Of a stretch of 57,570 bases of DNA, positions 44,544-52,993 are shown in pieces. Every line of letters begins with the position of its first letter. Within the stretch, counting starts at the first letter, position 1. This DNA comes from Bradyrhizobium oropedii (lineage in GTDB: Bacteria > Pseudomonadota > Alphaproteobacteria > Rhizobiales > Xanthobacteraceae), in assembly GCF_020889685.1 (NCBI RefSeq), contig NZ_JACMYO010000030.1:1-57570 (forward strand). Direction: 5' to 3'. The position numbers were made by a program, and so were the translations under genes. The notes beneath the pieces are model-generated. The model was not told where the DNA came from. It did not search any database and worked only from the letters and a program-made list of their open reading frames with translations.

Positions 44544-45686
44544 TTACGCTGCCCGCGCAGGCGCTTGATCCTCCGCCTTGAAGTGATCGATCATCACCTT
44601 GGCGATCGCCATCAACGGCAGCGCCAGCGCCAGCCCCCAGATGCCGAATACGACGCCGAGCAGGATCTGGAACGCGAACAGCGTCGCGGGCGGGATGTCG
44701 AGCGCCTGGCGCTGAATGATCGGCGTCAGCACGTAGCTTTCCAGTGCGTGGACGCCGAGGAACAGGATGAAAGCGGACAGCGCCGCGATCCACCCCGTCG
44801 CGAGACTCGCCAACACCACGATCAGCCCGCCGAGGATCGCCCCGACCGTTGGAATGAAGGCGAGCAGGCCGGCCTGGATGCCGAGGATGAACGAGCTCGG
44901 AATGCCGATGATGGCAAGGCCAATCCAGGTGACGAGGAATACGGCGGTCATGGTGATGATCTGCGCGATCAGCCAGCGCTCCAGCGTCTCGCCGATGCGA
45001 TCGACGATGATAGTTGCCTGCGCGCGGTATTTGGCCGGCGCGATGAACAACAGCCCAGCGCGGTAGATGCTCGGCTGGGCCGCGAAGGCGAGCCCGAGAA
45101 ACAGCACGATGAAGAAATTGCCGACGACGCTCACGGTGCCGAGCAGCACCTTCAGTGTCTGACTGATGATGGCGCCGCCGCTGGAGGCCAGTGCGCCGGC
45201 GCCGGGGATGCCATGGGACTGCGACGCTGCCGGCGTCGTTGTCGTTGTCGTCACGGCGGTACCTTCCGGCTTCGCCTCGCCGGCGGCATTGGTGAAATCG
45301 AGATAGCTGGTATCGACGCCATGCTGCTCGAGGAACTCCTTGACGCTGCCGAGCTGCGATTTGATCGTGTTGCTCAGCACCGTGGCCTGCTGCGCGATCG
45401 TGGTGCCGCCGAGGAACACGATGCCGGACAGCAGCCCAGCCATCGCCAGGCAGACGATCGCAAGCCGCAACGCGTGAGGCAGCCCGGTCAGCCGGCCGAG
45501 CAGGGTGGCCATGGCATTCAGGGCGACCCCGAGCAGCATGCCCGCGAACAGCAGGAACAGGGTTGCGGCGAAATGCCAGGCGAACATCAGGAGGGCGGCG
45601 AACAGCACGGCGCCGATTCCGCCGACGGCGATCGCCCACGCCATGTCGCTGCGGGCCTGCAGGCGATTGTCAGCCGAGTCTGTCAC
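44544..45686 (-). CDS. AI-2E family transporter (PerM-like)
   Basis: About 380 residues from a GTG at 45686 with GGGG eight bases upstream. The N-terminal part has membrane segments AWAIAVGGIGAVLFAALLMF and LFAGMLLGVALNAMATLL; the C-terminal half is characteristic: FLGLAFAAQPSIYRAGLLFI, PSSFILGIQAGLLAFIPTVG and PPATLFAFQILLGVVFGIWG. Despite the name most members do not export AI-2; the substrate is unknown. The periplasmic or cytoplasmic loop holds a low-complexity insert with six threonines in a row and a Gly/Ala/Ser-rich stretch. Confidence 0.87.
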   Translation of the reverse strand: MTDSADNRLQARSDMAWAIAVGGIGAVLFAALLMFAWHFAATLFLLFAGMLLGVALNAMATLLGRLTGLPHALRLAIVCLAMAGLLSGIVFLGGTTIAQQATVLSNTIKSQLGSVKEFLEQHGVDTSYLDFTNAAGEAKPEGTAVTTTTTTPAASQSHGIPGAGALASSGGAIISQTLKVLLGTVSVVGNFFIVLFLGLAFAAQPSIYRAGLLFIAPAKYRAQATIIVDRIGETLERWLIAQIITMTAVFLVTWIGLAIIGIPSSFILGIQAGLLAFIPTVGAILGGLIVVLASLATGWIAALSAFILFLGVHALESYVLTPIIQRQALDIPPATLFAFQILLGVVFGIWGLALALPLMAIAKVMIDHFKAEDQAPARAA

Positions 45687-45963
45687 GGGTGATTCCCCTT
45701 CGCGGACGGTGTCCGGAGCAGTCTTTGGCGAAAATCCCGCCGGGATCAAGCTGCCCGGACCGTGCCGGTTTGCCGCTGACGCGCCGTGGCATCCGGCACG
45801 ACCACCGGGCGCCGGGCCGGACCTGGGCTTCCCGGGGGCGAATCTGTGCAGGACTGCAAGGCCCGCTGTGCAGATATAGACGGTTGATCCGGCGGGAACT
45901 CGAAGGCATGATCGTCTCCGCAACGTCGCAAACTTAGAAGAATCATTGCGCGAGACTTCAATA

Positions 45964-46734
45964 ATGAGACGGCCCGTGGTTGGCGTGATCGGAAACGCCC
46001 ATCGCATTGAAAATCGTTTCACGGTCCAGATGGTCGGAGAGCGGAACCTGCGCGCGGTTGCCGAGGTCTCGGGTGCCGTGCCCTTGATGTTCGCCGGCAG
46101 CCCCGAAATCACCGAGGTTGGCGCCTTGCTCGACGTGGTCGACGGCGTCGTCCTGACCGGGGCCCGCGCCAACGTCCATCCGACGCGCTTCAACATCGAA
46201 CCTTGCGCCGCTCACGAGCCCTACGACATCCACCGCGACGACGTTGCGCTGGCGTTGTCGGAGGCCTGCGTCGCGCGCGGGGTGCCGATCTTTGGCATCT
46301 GCCGCGGCCTCCAGGAGATGAACGTCGCGTTCGGCGGCTCGCTGCATCCGGAGATCCGCGAGATTCCCGGCCGCATGAACCACCGGATGCCGCGGCTCGA
46401 GAGCGGCGAAATCCATCCCGATCCGACTGTTGTGTTCGCCGACCGGCACGACGTCGCACTGACGCCCGGTGGTGCATTCGCCAAGATTCTCGGCCGCGAG
46501 ACCATTCGCGTCAATTCGCTACACGGCCAGGGCATTCTCGAGCCCGGCAAGCGGGTCGTGATCGAGGGTGTCGCCGAGGACGGCACCATCGAGGCGATCC
46601 GCATCGCCGATGCGCCCGGCTTTGCGCTCGGCGTGCAATGGCACGCCGAATACGATCCGCAGCGCAATCCGATCAACCGCGCGCTGTTCGAGGCATTCGG
46701 CGACGCGCTGCGCGAGCGGCGGCGGGCGGCGTAG
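45964..46734 (+). CDS. Gamma-glutamyl-gamma-aminobutyrate hydrolase family protein (peptidase C26)
   Basis: About 256 residues from the ATG at 45964, or six more from 45946. Class I glutamine amidotransferase-like fold: DGVVLTGARANVHP, the nucleophile in IFGICRGLQEMNVAFGGSL, and histidine and glutamate in GVQWHAEYDP. This fits PuuD-type enzymes that cleave the gamma-glutamyl bond of gamma-glutamylated GABA. No puu genes surround it, so its substrate may differ. Confidence 0.88.
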   Translation: MRRPVVGVIGNAHRIENRFTVQMVGERNLRAVAEVSGAVPLMFAGSPEITEVGALLDVVDGVVLTGARANVHPTRFNIEPCAAHEPYDIHRDDVALALSEACVARGVPIFGICRGLQEMNVAFGGSLHPEIREIPGRMNHRMPRLESGEIHPDPTVVFADRHDVALTPGGAFAKILGRETIRVNSLHGQGILEPGKRVVIEGVAEDGTIEAIRIADAPGFALGVQWHAEYDPQRNPINRALFEAFGDALRERRRAA

Positions 46735-46904
46735 CCGGCTGGGAGCATCGCTTTCGTCCCTGCAAATTCACCGCAGCGGTGCCGCCGGCCGCGACGATCC
46801 CGTTGCGGCATGATGGCGCAAACGCCACAAGCCGGGACTCTCGAAGTCCCGCCGACACGACACGGCGCCAGAGATTGAACAGGTCGTGTCGGAAGAGATT
46901 TATT

Positions 46905-46970
46905 ATGACTTACGTTCCGCCTCCTGAGAGGTCTTTCTGGACCGGAGCGCTGCTCACGCTGCTGTCGTAG
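46905..46970 (+). CDS. Possible 21-residue peptide
   Basis: An ATG at 46905 preceded by GGAAGAG opens a frame of 21 residues that begins TYVPPPERSFWTGAL and ends LTLLS. The spacing of the ribosome-binding site is good, but the frame is so short that chance cannot be excluded. It could be a leader peptide or the start of a decayed gene. Confidence 0.25.
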   Translation: MTYVPPPERSFWTGALLTLLS

Positions 46971-47098
46971 ATGATGTTGATCTGCAACGATGCCTCCCCG
47001 GCATGCGGCGTCGGCACCAGGATATGTCGGCCGGCCAGCTGAGGCTTGGACCATCCGGCGTCCGACTCGGATCAATCGGCGCCGGGACGTAGAAATTC

Positions 47099-47114
47099 TC
47101 CGTACTTATACGGA
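47099..47114. promoter_or_regulatory. Palindrome TCCGTA-N4-TACGGA upstream of the hybrid kinase
   Basis: Perfect 6-bp arms around CTTA, preceded by the AT-rich AGAAATTC. The size and form recall binding sites of NarL/LuxR-type response regulators. It lies 141 bp before the kinase start. Confidence 0.45.
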
Positions 47115-47254
47115 TACGAAAGTGGCGGATTGCCGGGCCGGACTCGGCTAAGCAAGGGGGCAAGCCCCCGATATTGCCCCGGCGCCGACGTCCTTTCCGA
47201 TATTGGTTTCCTTTTACATTTTCCGGTGCAGCTGCTCACGATGAGTTGGTCGGG

Positions 47255-49561
47255 ATGAATTTGTCGGGCCGTCTGGCGGTCGGGATGATGCTTCCCGTCG
47301 TCATGCTCCTGCTCGCTCTGGGCTTCATCCATGGCGTCAGCTGGTCGGGCGTTGCGCTCGCCGGCGGTGCGGTTGCGGTGGTGTTGATGACTGCTGAGCT
47401 GATTGCGAAGTCGCTGTCCAGGACGCCCGCCCAGATGGTGCGGGCGGCGGAAGCGCCGTCGCGCGGCCAGCAGGCATCGGTCGGCACAGGCGGCAACGAT
47501 GAGGCCGCTCAACTCGCCGCGACGCTCGCCGAACTGTCGGCGCAATTGGGCAGCAGGCAGAACCTGCTGGAGAAGACCATCGAGAGCATCCGTGATCCGG
47601 TCGTGGTCGCCGACGAGCACGGTGTGGTCGTGATCGCCAACGCCGCGGCGCGGCGGCTGTACAGTGTCGAACCCGGTTTTCACACCCTGACCGGCGTTCG
47701 CAGGTTCCAGAACTATTATGCCGACGGCAGGACGGCGATGCCGATCTCGGACACGCCGGTGGCGCGCGCGCTGCGCGGCGAGAATATCGACGATTTCGAA
47801 CTGATCGTGAGACCACTGTCGCCGCCGGATCCGGACGTCTATCTCGTCGCCAACGCCAGGCCGCTGCGCGATGACGCCGCCAATCTGCGTGGCGCGGTCG
47901 CCGTGCTGCACGATGTCACCGCGCACCGGCGCGCGCATCAGGCGCTGGTCGACAGCGAGCAGATGGCGCAGGCGATCGTCAGGACCGCGCTCGACGCCTT
48001 CGTCCAGACCGATCAGGACGGCATCGTTCTCGACTGGAGCCCGCAGGCCGAGGCGCTGACCGGCTGGACACGCTCCGAGGCGGTCGGCCAGCGCGTCGTC
48101 GAGCTGGTGTTCCCGGAGGAGCTTCGCGTCGCGCATCGCCAGCGCATCACCCGCTTCCTGCAGGAGACCGCGGCCGGCGGCATGGGCATGCGCTACGAAA
48201 CCGCGTCGGTGCACCGCGACGGCCACCGCTTCCATGTCGAGGTGTCGCTCAATGCGCTCCGCCGCGGCGACGGCTACATCATCAATTCCTTTGTCAGGGA
48301 TGTCACCCAGCGACGGATCGCGGAGGAGCAGCTGATCCAGGCGCAGAAGACGGAATCGCTTGGGCGGTTGACCGGCGGCATCGCGCACGACTTCAACAAC
48401 ATGCTGACCGTGATCACCGGCACGGTCGAGATCCTTGCCGACGGCGTCAAGGACAACCCGCAGCTTGCCGCGATCGCTAAGCTGATCAGCGATGCCGCCG
48501 ATCGCGGCGCGCAACTCACCTCGAGCCTGCTGGCATTCGCGCGCAAGCAGCCGTTGCAGCCCGCCGAGACCGACGTCAACGACCTGATCGGCGAAGTGGT
48601 GCGGCTATTGTCGCAGACGCTGGGCTCGCAGACCGAGATCAGGACGGAGCTCAACCGTAGCGCATGGCTTGCCTTCGTCGACCGCAGCCAGCTCGGCGCA
48701 GCGTTGGTCAATCTCGCCATCAACGCACGCGATGCCATGCCGGAGGGCGGCACGCTGACCTTTGCGACCCGCAACATCCAGCTCGGGATTCCCGAGGCCG
48801 TGGCGCACGGCGTCGAGCGCGCCGGTGACCACCTCGTGATCGAGGTGACCGATACCGGGACCGGAATTTCGCCGTCGGATTTGAAGAAGATCTTCGATCC
48901 GTTCTTCTCCACCAAGGAGGTCGGGCAGGGCACCGGGCTCGGGCTCAGCATGGTGTTCGGTTTCGTCAAGCAAAGTGGCGGCGGGATCGAGGTCAGGAGC
49001 GAGCAGGGGCGGGGCACCATCTTCAGGATCTATCTGCCCAAGGCAGACGGCACCGCGCAGCGCGCGACCGAGGAGGACGACCTGCCGGTCAGGGGCGGCA
49101 ACGAGACGATTCTGTGCGTCGAGGACGACCCAACGATCCGCGACTACGTCATGGGCCAGCTCGAAAGCCTCGGCTACAAGGTGCTGGCGGCAGCGAATGC
49201 AGATGCCGCGCTCGAGATCGTCAGCCGCGGCACCGCGTTCGATCTTTTATTCACCGACATCGTGATGCCCGGCAGCATGAATGGCCGGCAATTGGCTGAC
49301 ACGCTGATGGCGGGGCGTCCGGCGCTGCGGGTGTTGTTCACGTCCGGCTACAGCGACGGCGTGCTGCCGGCACAACAGGGGCGTGGCGGCCATGGCATTC
49401 CGCTGCTGACCAAACCCTATCGGCGCAGCGAGCTGGCGCGGATACTGCGGCGCTGCCTTGATCTTCAGGTCGACTTCCAGGGTGATCCGGTTCCGCAACC
49501 TTACTCCGTGCAGCCCGATCTCGAACGCTTCCTGCGCGAGAACCCGCCGGAGAAAACGTAG
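47255..49561 (+). CDS. Hybrid sensor histidine kinase/response regulator with PAS domains
   Basis: About 768 residues from the ATG at 47255; the frame is open from 47174. Two N-terminal membrane segments (about residues 5-50) leave almost no periplasmic part. Then two PAS domains (about 105-215, with DPVVVADEHGVVVIANAAAR, and 235-350, with AFVQTDQDGIVLDWSPQAEA), HisKA with the phospho-acceptor H378 in GGIAHDFNNML, an ATPase domain (VNLAINARDAMPEGG, DTGTGIS, GTGLGLSMVFGFV) and a C-terminal receiver with D668 in LLFTDIVMPG. No haem-binding residues like those of FixL were seen. Its partner regulator is not adjacent. Confidence 0.92.
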   Translation: MNLSGRLAVGMMLPVVMLLLALGFIHGVSWSGVALAGGAVAVVLMTAELIAKSLSRTPAQMVRAAEAPSRGQQASVGTGGNDEAAQLAATLAELSAQLGSRQNLLEKTIESIRDPVVVADEHGVVVIANAAARRLYSVEPGFHTLTGVRRFQNYYADGRTAMPISDTPVARALRGENIDDFELIVRPLSPPDPDVYLVANARPLRDDAANLRGAVAVLHDVTAHRRAHQALVDSEQMAQAIVRTALDAFVQTDQDGIVLDWSPQAEALTGWTRSEAVGQRVVELVFPEELRVAHRQRITRFLQETAAGGMGMRYETASVHRDGHRFHVEVSLNALRRGDGYIINSFVRDVTQRRIAEEQLIQAQKTESLGRLTGGIAHDFNNMLTVITGTVEILADGVKDNPQLAAIAKLISDAADRGAQLTSSLLAFARKQPLQPAETDVNDLIGEVVRLLSQTLGSQTEIRTELNRSAWLAFVDRSQLGAALVNLAINARDAMPEGGTLTFATRNIQLGIPEAVAHGVERAGDHLVIEVTDTGTGISPSDLKKIFDPFFSTKEVGQGTGLGLSMVFGFVKQSGGGIEVRSEQGRGTIFRIYLPKADGTAQRATEEDDLPVRGGNETILCVEDDPTIRDYVMGQLESLGYKVLAAANADAALEIVSRGTAFDLLFTDIVMPGSMNGRQLADTLMAGRPALRVLFTSGYSDGVLPAQQGRGGHGIPLLTKPYRRSELARILRRCLDLQVDFQGDPVPQPYSVQPDLERFLRENPPEKT

Positions 49562-49590
49562 GCATGGTCAGCCGCGTCGGCGGGGCCGCA

Positions 49591-49668
49591 GGATGGGTAG
49601 AGCGCAGCGAAACCCATCATCTCTCCTGCGGCTCTGTTTGATGGGTATCGCTTCGCTCTACCCATCCT
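49591..49668. repeat. Palindromic repeat (GGATGGGTAGAGCG family)
   Basis: GGATGGGTAGAGCGCAGCGA and TCGCTTCGCTCTACCCATCC form long arms, with inner AACCCATCA and TGATGGGT. Partial copies lie at 50808-50836 and 51460-51486. Confidence 0.85.
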
Positions 49669-49732
49669 GGGCGCTATCGTCGTCCCACAACAATGGCGCG
49701 GCCGGTCAACGGCCCGATTCAGGGAGCATAGA

Positions 49733-50800
49733 ATGCAGGACCGCAACTGGTCGAGACGCGATTGGCTCAAGGTGACGGCGGCGACAGCCGCCGGCATGGT
49801 GTTCGCCGAACCCTCAAGAGCGGCGGCGCCGCCGGCTGAGGCCGTGACGCCGGAGCTGATCGCGGCGGCCAAGAAGGAAGGCAGGATCTCGTTCTACAGT
49901 GCGCTGGAACTGAGCACGGCCGAGCGTCTGGCGCGCGATTTCGAGCAGAAATATCCAGGGATCAGCGTCCGAGTCGAACGCTCCGGCGCCGAGCGGATCT
50001 TCCAGCGCATCGCACAGGAGCAGGGCAGCGGCATCCATGCCGTCGACGTCGCCAATTCGACCGATCCCGCGCATTATCTCGACTGGAAGAAGAACGACTG
50101 GCTCGCAGCCTATATGCCGGAGGAGGTCGCCAAGCACTTTCCGGCCGACCAGATCGATCCCGACGGCACGTCCGCGACATCCTGCGCCTGGTTCGAGGTG
50201 ATCGGCTACAACACCGAGCAGGTGAAGCGCGAGGAGGCGCCGAAGAGCTACGCCGATCTGCTGGATCCGAAATGGCGCGGCAAGATCGTCAAGGCCCACC
50301 CGGGCTACTCCGGCGCGATCATGACCGCGACCTTCGTGCTGGCGCGCGATCTCGGCTGGCCGTATCTGGAGAAGCTTTCGCAGCAGCGGGTGATGCAGGT
50401 GCAGTCGGCGGCCGATCCGCCGAAGAAGATCCTGCTCGGCGAGCGTGCCGTCATGGCCGACGGCAACGATTACAACCTCGTGCTGGCCAAGGATCAGGGT
50501 AAGCCGGTCGAGGTGGTCTACCCGGCTGAAGGCGCGCCGCTGATCATCGTGCCGAGCGGCATCTTCAAGAGCGCGCCGAACCCGAATGCGGCACGGCTGT
50601 TCCAGAGCTACTTCTTCAGCGCCGAGACCCAGCAGATGCTGGCCGACGAGTTCGCGCACCGCTCGTTCCACGCCAAGGTGAAAGAGAAAGCCGGGCACGT
50701 GCCGCTCGACAGACTGAAGATGCTCAAGGCCGATCCGGCCCAGGTGCAGGCGCAGAGCGAGGAGATCAAGGCGAGGTATGCGAAGCTGTTTCGGGTGTGA
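49733..50800 (+). CDS. ABC transporter substrate-binding protein, iron/spermidine-type (family 1)
   Basis: 355 residues. The N-terminus has a twin-arginine-like motif (SRRDWLK) before the hydrophobic segment and an Ala-rich cleavage site, suggesting Tat export. The mature part follows the Fe(3+)-binding/AfuA-type group: LIAAAKKEGRISFYSALELS, LARDFEQKYPGISVRVERSG, YADLLDPKWRGKIVKAHPGY, LLGERAVMADGNDYNLVLAK, SGIFKSAPNPNAARLF. No permease or ATPase gene accompanies it. The ligand is unknown; organic acids are also bound by relatives. Confidence 0.88.
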   Translation: MQDRNWSRRDWLKVTAATAAGMVFAEPSRAAAPPAEAVTPELIAAAKKEGRISFYSALELSTAERLARDFEQKYPGISVRVERSGAERIFQRIAQEQGSGIHAVDVANSTDPAHYLDWKKNDWLAAYMPEEVAKHFPADQIDPDGTSATSCAWFEVIGYNTEQVKREEAPKSYADLLDPKWRGKIVKAHPGYSGAIMTATFVLARDLGWPYLEKLSQQRVMQVQSAADPPKKILLGERAVMADGNDYNLVLAKDQGKPVEVVYPAEGAPLIIVPSGIFKSAPNPNAARLFQSYFFSAETQQMLADEFAHRSFHAKVKEKAGHVPLDRLKMLKADPAQVQAQSEEIKARYAKLFRV

Positions 50801-50807
50801 CACTGCA

Positions 50808-50836
50808 GGATAGGTAGAGCGAAGCGAAACCCATCC
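50808..50836. repeat. Partial copy of the GGATGGGTAGAGCG repeat
   Basis: GGATAGGTAGAGCGAAGCGA followed by AACCCATCC matches the left half of the element at 49591-49668. Confidence 0.6.
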
Positions 50837-51055
50837 TTCTTCCATGGTAGGGACGATCGTATCGGCTCGCCTAGCGCGCGCCACCGATCACGACGAATGT
50901 GGGCGCCATCATGACGCCCCCATGAGAGCTACTCGAACAGCAACGGAAAGTCCTTGAAGTAGCTCAAGGCGAGTGGATATTTGATGGCGCACAGGCAAGC
51001 AAAAGGCTGTGTAAGCGTCTTCGCGTGCATTTATCCCGCGGCCTCCGAGTCTCGC

Positions 51056-51082
51056 CCGCATTTAACAGCACGTTAAATGCGG
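51056..51082. repeat. 27-bp perfect inverted repeat in a gene-free stretch
   Basis: CCGCATTTAAC-AGCAC-GTTAAATGCGG: eleven paired bases per arm, 5-base centre, no T-run. It lies in the 492-bp gene-free gap (50801-51292) after the solute-binding protein gene. It may be a regulator site or a structured RNA element; nothing else in this gap was recognised besides a repeat fragment. Confidence 0.55.
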
Positions 51083-51292
51083 CGCGAAATCGCGCAGGAA
51101 TACTGCAGCGAAATCAATGAGTATTGGGCAAAGCGAAGGCGCAGCATTCCTAGAAGACTGCTGAGTCAGCCTAACCCTATGAAATGAAAAGCACTCGGTC
51201 CTCGCGATTTGCGGATTTTTTGCGTTGATGCATTGTCAGAACTGCCCGTTCGGTCGAGTCGGCTCTCAAGATTTCAAATGGAGAGCTGCGTC

Positions 51293-51409
51293 ATGTCCGA
51301 CCACGAACTTCGGTTCAAGGGCCCATTCTTTGATTTCAATGCTAAGGGTTGGCAGGCGATTGCTGCCGCTATCGTCATCGTGGGATTGATCGTTTGGCTA
51401 CGGCACTAA
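51293..51409 (+). CDS. Small single-pass membrane protein (38 aa)
   Basis: 38 residues from the ATG at 51293 with GGAGAG 12-15 bases upstream; an ATG at 51278 would add five. The N-terminal half is polar (SDHELRFKGPFFDFNAKG) and the rest is one membrane helix (WQAIAAAIVIVGLIVWLRH). The sharp division between a polar head and a helix supports a real protein of the kind found in many genomes as unannotated membrane micropeptides. Function unknown. Confidence 0.6.
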   Translation: MSDHELRFKGPFFDFNAKGWQAIAAAIVIVGLIVWLRH

Positions 51410-51459
51410 TTCCTTCGACTGAGTGGATCGTGGACTCTTGCCTCGTGGAGCAATTGCCC

Positions 51460-51486
51460 GATGGGTATCGCTTCGCTCCTCCATCC
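51460..51486. repeat. Partial copy of the GGATGGGTAGAGCG repeat, right half
   Basis: GATGGGTATCGCTTCGCTCC followed by TCCATCC matches the right half of the element at 49591-49668. Confidence 0.55.
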
Positions 51487-51574
51487 CACGCGAGTGTGAT
51501 TCCTCCAGTCTATGCCGCACGCATCGTCGTCCCGGCGGATGCCGGAGCAACGATGCGAATTGGGCCGCGGACTG

Positions 51575-52804
51575 CTAACCTCCGACCTCCGCGCTGAGCA
51601 TGGGCCCGAACAGCTCCCATCGCTCGCCCTTGAGTCGTCTGAGCTGCATCTGCTTGATCGGCGCGAAGTCGATCGGGCTGGTGTTCATCGTGATGCCAGG
51701 CAGCAGGTTGTTGGTGCGGAAAGCCTTCAGGTTGGCGGCCTGTTTCATCACGTTCGCCCGCGTGAGATCGTCGCCACACTGCTTCAGCACCTGAACCAGC
51801 GTCTGGGCGGCGTTGTAACCCGTCACCACCAGGCCATCGGCCCGGTTGCCTTCCGGGAAGTATTTGGCGAGATATTCGTCGAACGCCTTCATGCCGGGGT
51901 CGTCCTTCCATTGCGGATCGAGCGGATCCATCAGGTAGGCCACCGAAATGATGCCTTGCGCGTTCTCGAAGCCGGCAGGCTGGATCACGGCGCCGATCGA
52001 GGAGCCGACCGAGTTCAGGATGTGTAGCGGCTTCCAGCCGATCTCGGCTGCCTTCTTGATGGCCTGCGCCGCGAATTTCGGCGTGGCAATGTCGACGAAC
52101 ACATCGGCATTCAGCGATTTCATCTTGACGATGTGTGTGTCGATCGTGGGCTCGGCGACCTCATACGCATCCTCGGTCACCATCATCGAGGCCGCCTTGT
52201 CGCCGAGACCGTCCTTCAAGCCTTTGAGATAGTCCTTTCCATAATCGTCGTTCTGGTAGAGCACAGCGATCCTGCCGTTCGGCTTTTCCTTCAGGATATG
52301 TTTGGCGTAGATCCGTCCCTCGCTCTGGTAGCTGGGCTGCCAGCCCATGGTCCACGGAAAGTTCTGCGGATCATTCCATTTGGTCGCACCGGTCTGGATG
52401 AACAGCTGCGGCACCTTCCTGGTGTTCATGTATTTCTGAATGGCGCCGTTGGACGCCGTGCCGAGAGCGGCGAAGATCAGCAAGACCTCGTCGCCTTCGA
52501 CCAACTTGCGCGCCTGCTCGACCGTTTTCGGCGGACTGTAGCCGTCATCATACGAGATGAAATTGATCTTGCGCCCATTGATGCCGCCCTCGGCGTTGAT
52601 CTTGCGAAAATATGCCGCCTGAGCCCGGCCGCTGGTGCCATAGGCGGATGCCGGCCCGCTATAGGGCATGATGTTGCCAACCTTGATTTCAGTATCGGTT
52701 GCGCCGGTGTCGTATTTCTTCTGGGCAAATGCGGTGCCTGCACAGACAGCCAGAATAGCAATGGCGGTCGAAAGCGCCGCCATTCGTCGAGCGACGAAAG
52801 ACAT
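51575..52804 (-). CDS. ABC transporter substrate-binding protein, branched-chain amino acid type
   Basis: About 409 residues from the ATG at 52804; the longer frame from 52924 lacks a signal peptide. Signal peptide STAIAILAVCAGTAFAQ. Periplasmic binding protein type I (LivJ-like): TDTEIKVGNIMPYSGPASAY, AAYFRKINAEGGINGRKINF, FAALGTASNGAIQKYMN, KVPQLFIQTGATKWNDP, VLYQNDDYGKDYLKGLKDGL. No permease or ATPase genes are adjacent. Such orphans are common in this group and often bind aromatic compounds or urea. Confidence 0.9.
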   Translation of the reverse strand: MSFVARRMAALSTAIAILAVCAGTAFAQKKYDTGATDTEIKVGNIMPYSGPASAYGTSGRAQAAYFRKINAEGGINGRKINFISYDDGYSPPKTVEQARKLVEGDEVLLIFAALGTASNGAIQKYMNTRKVPQLFIQTGATKWNDPQNFPWTMGWQPSYQSEGRIYAKHILKEKPNGRIAVLYQNDDYGKDYLKGLKDGLGDKAASMMVTEDAYEVAEPTIDTHIVKMKSLNADVFVDIATPKFAAQAIKKAAEIGWKPLHILNSVGSSIGAVIQPAGFENAQGIISVAYLMDPLDPQWKDDPGMKAFDEYLAKYFPEGNRADGLVVTGYNAAQTLVQVLKQCGDDLTRANVMKQAANLKAFRTNNLLPGITMNTSPIDFAPIKQMQLRRLKGERWELFGPMLSAEVGG

Positions 52805-52993
52805 CTCGTTTCTCCCAAAATGCAAAATGAAGGTGTCTGTTTTTGTCGAGGCCGCTTTCGGGTCCTTGCTGCGAGTGAACACCCAGTCCCGGGCGTTGTC
52901 GATTCCGAACGTCGCAGCTTGCATGCCCGCGTCGCATCGCTTCGCGCGGTTTGTCAGTGTTGCTGACCGTAGTCCTCCGGGAAATCCCTGCGG

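Larger units (their letters stand above)
46735..47254. other. Gene-poor gap before the hybrid kinase
   Basis: 520 bp without a convincing gene. It holds a tiny frame (46905-46970), the palindrome at 47099-47114, and a GC-rich hairpin GGGGGC-AA-GCCCCC close to 47160. Other frames in this stretch have no family features. Confidence 0.6.

Noticed and set aside
49733..52804. A complete ABC importer
   Set aside because: Two solute-binding protein genes of different families lie here on opposite strands, but no permease or ATPase gene was found between or around them.
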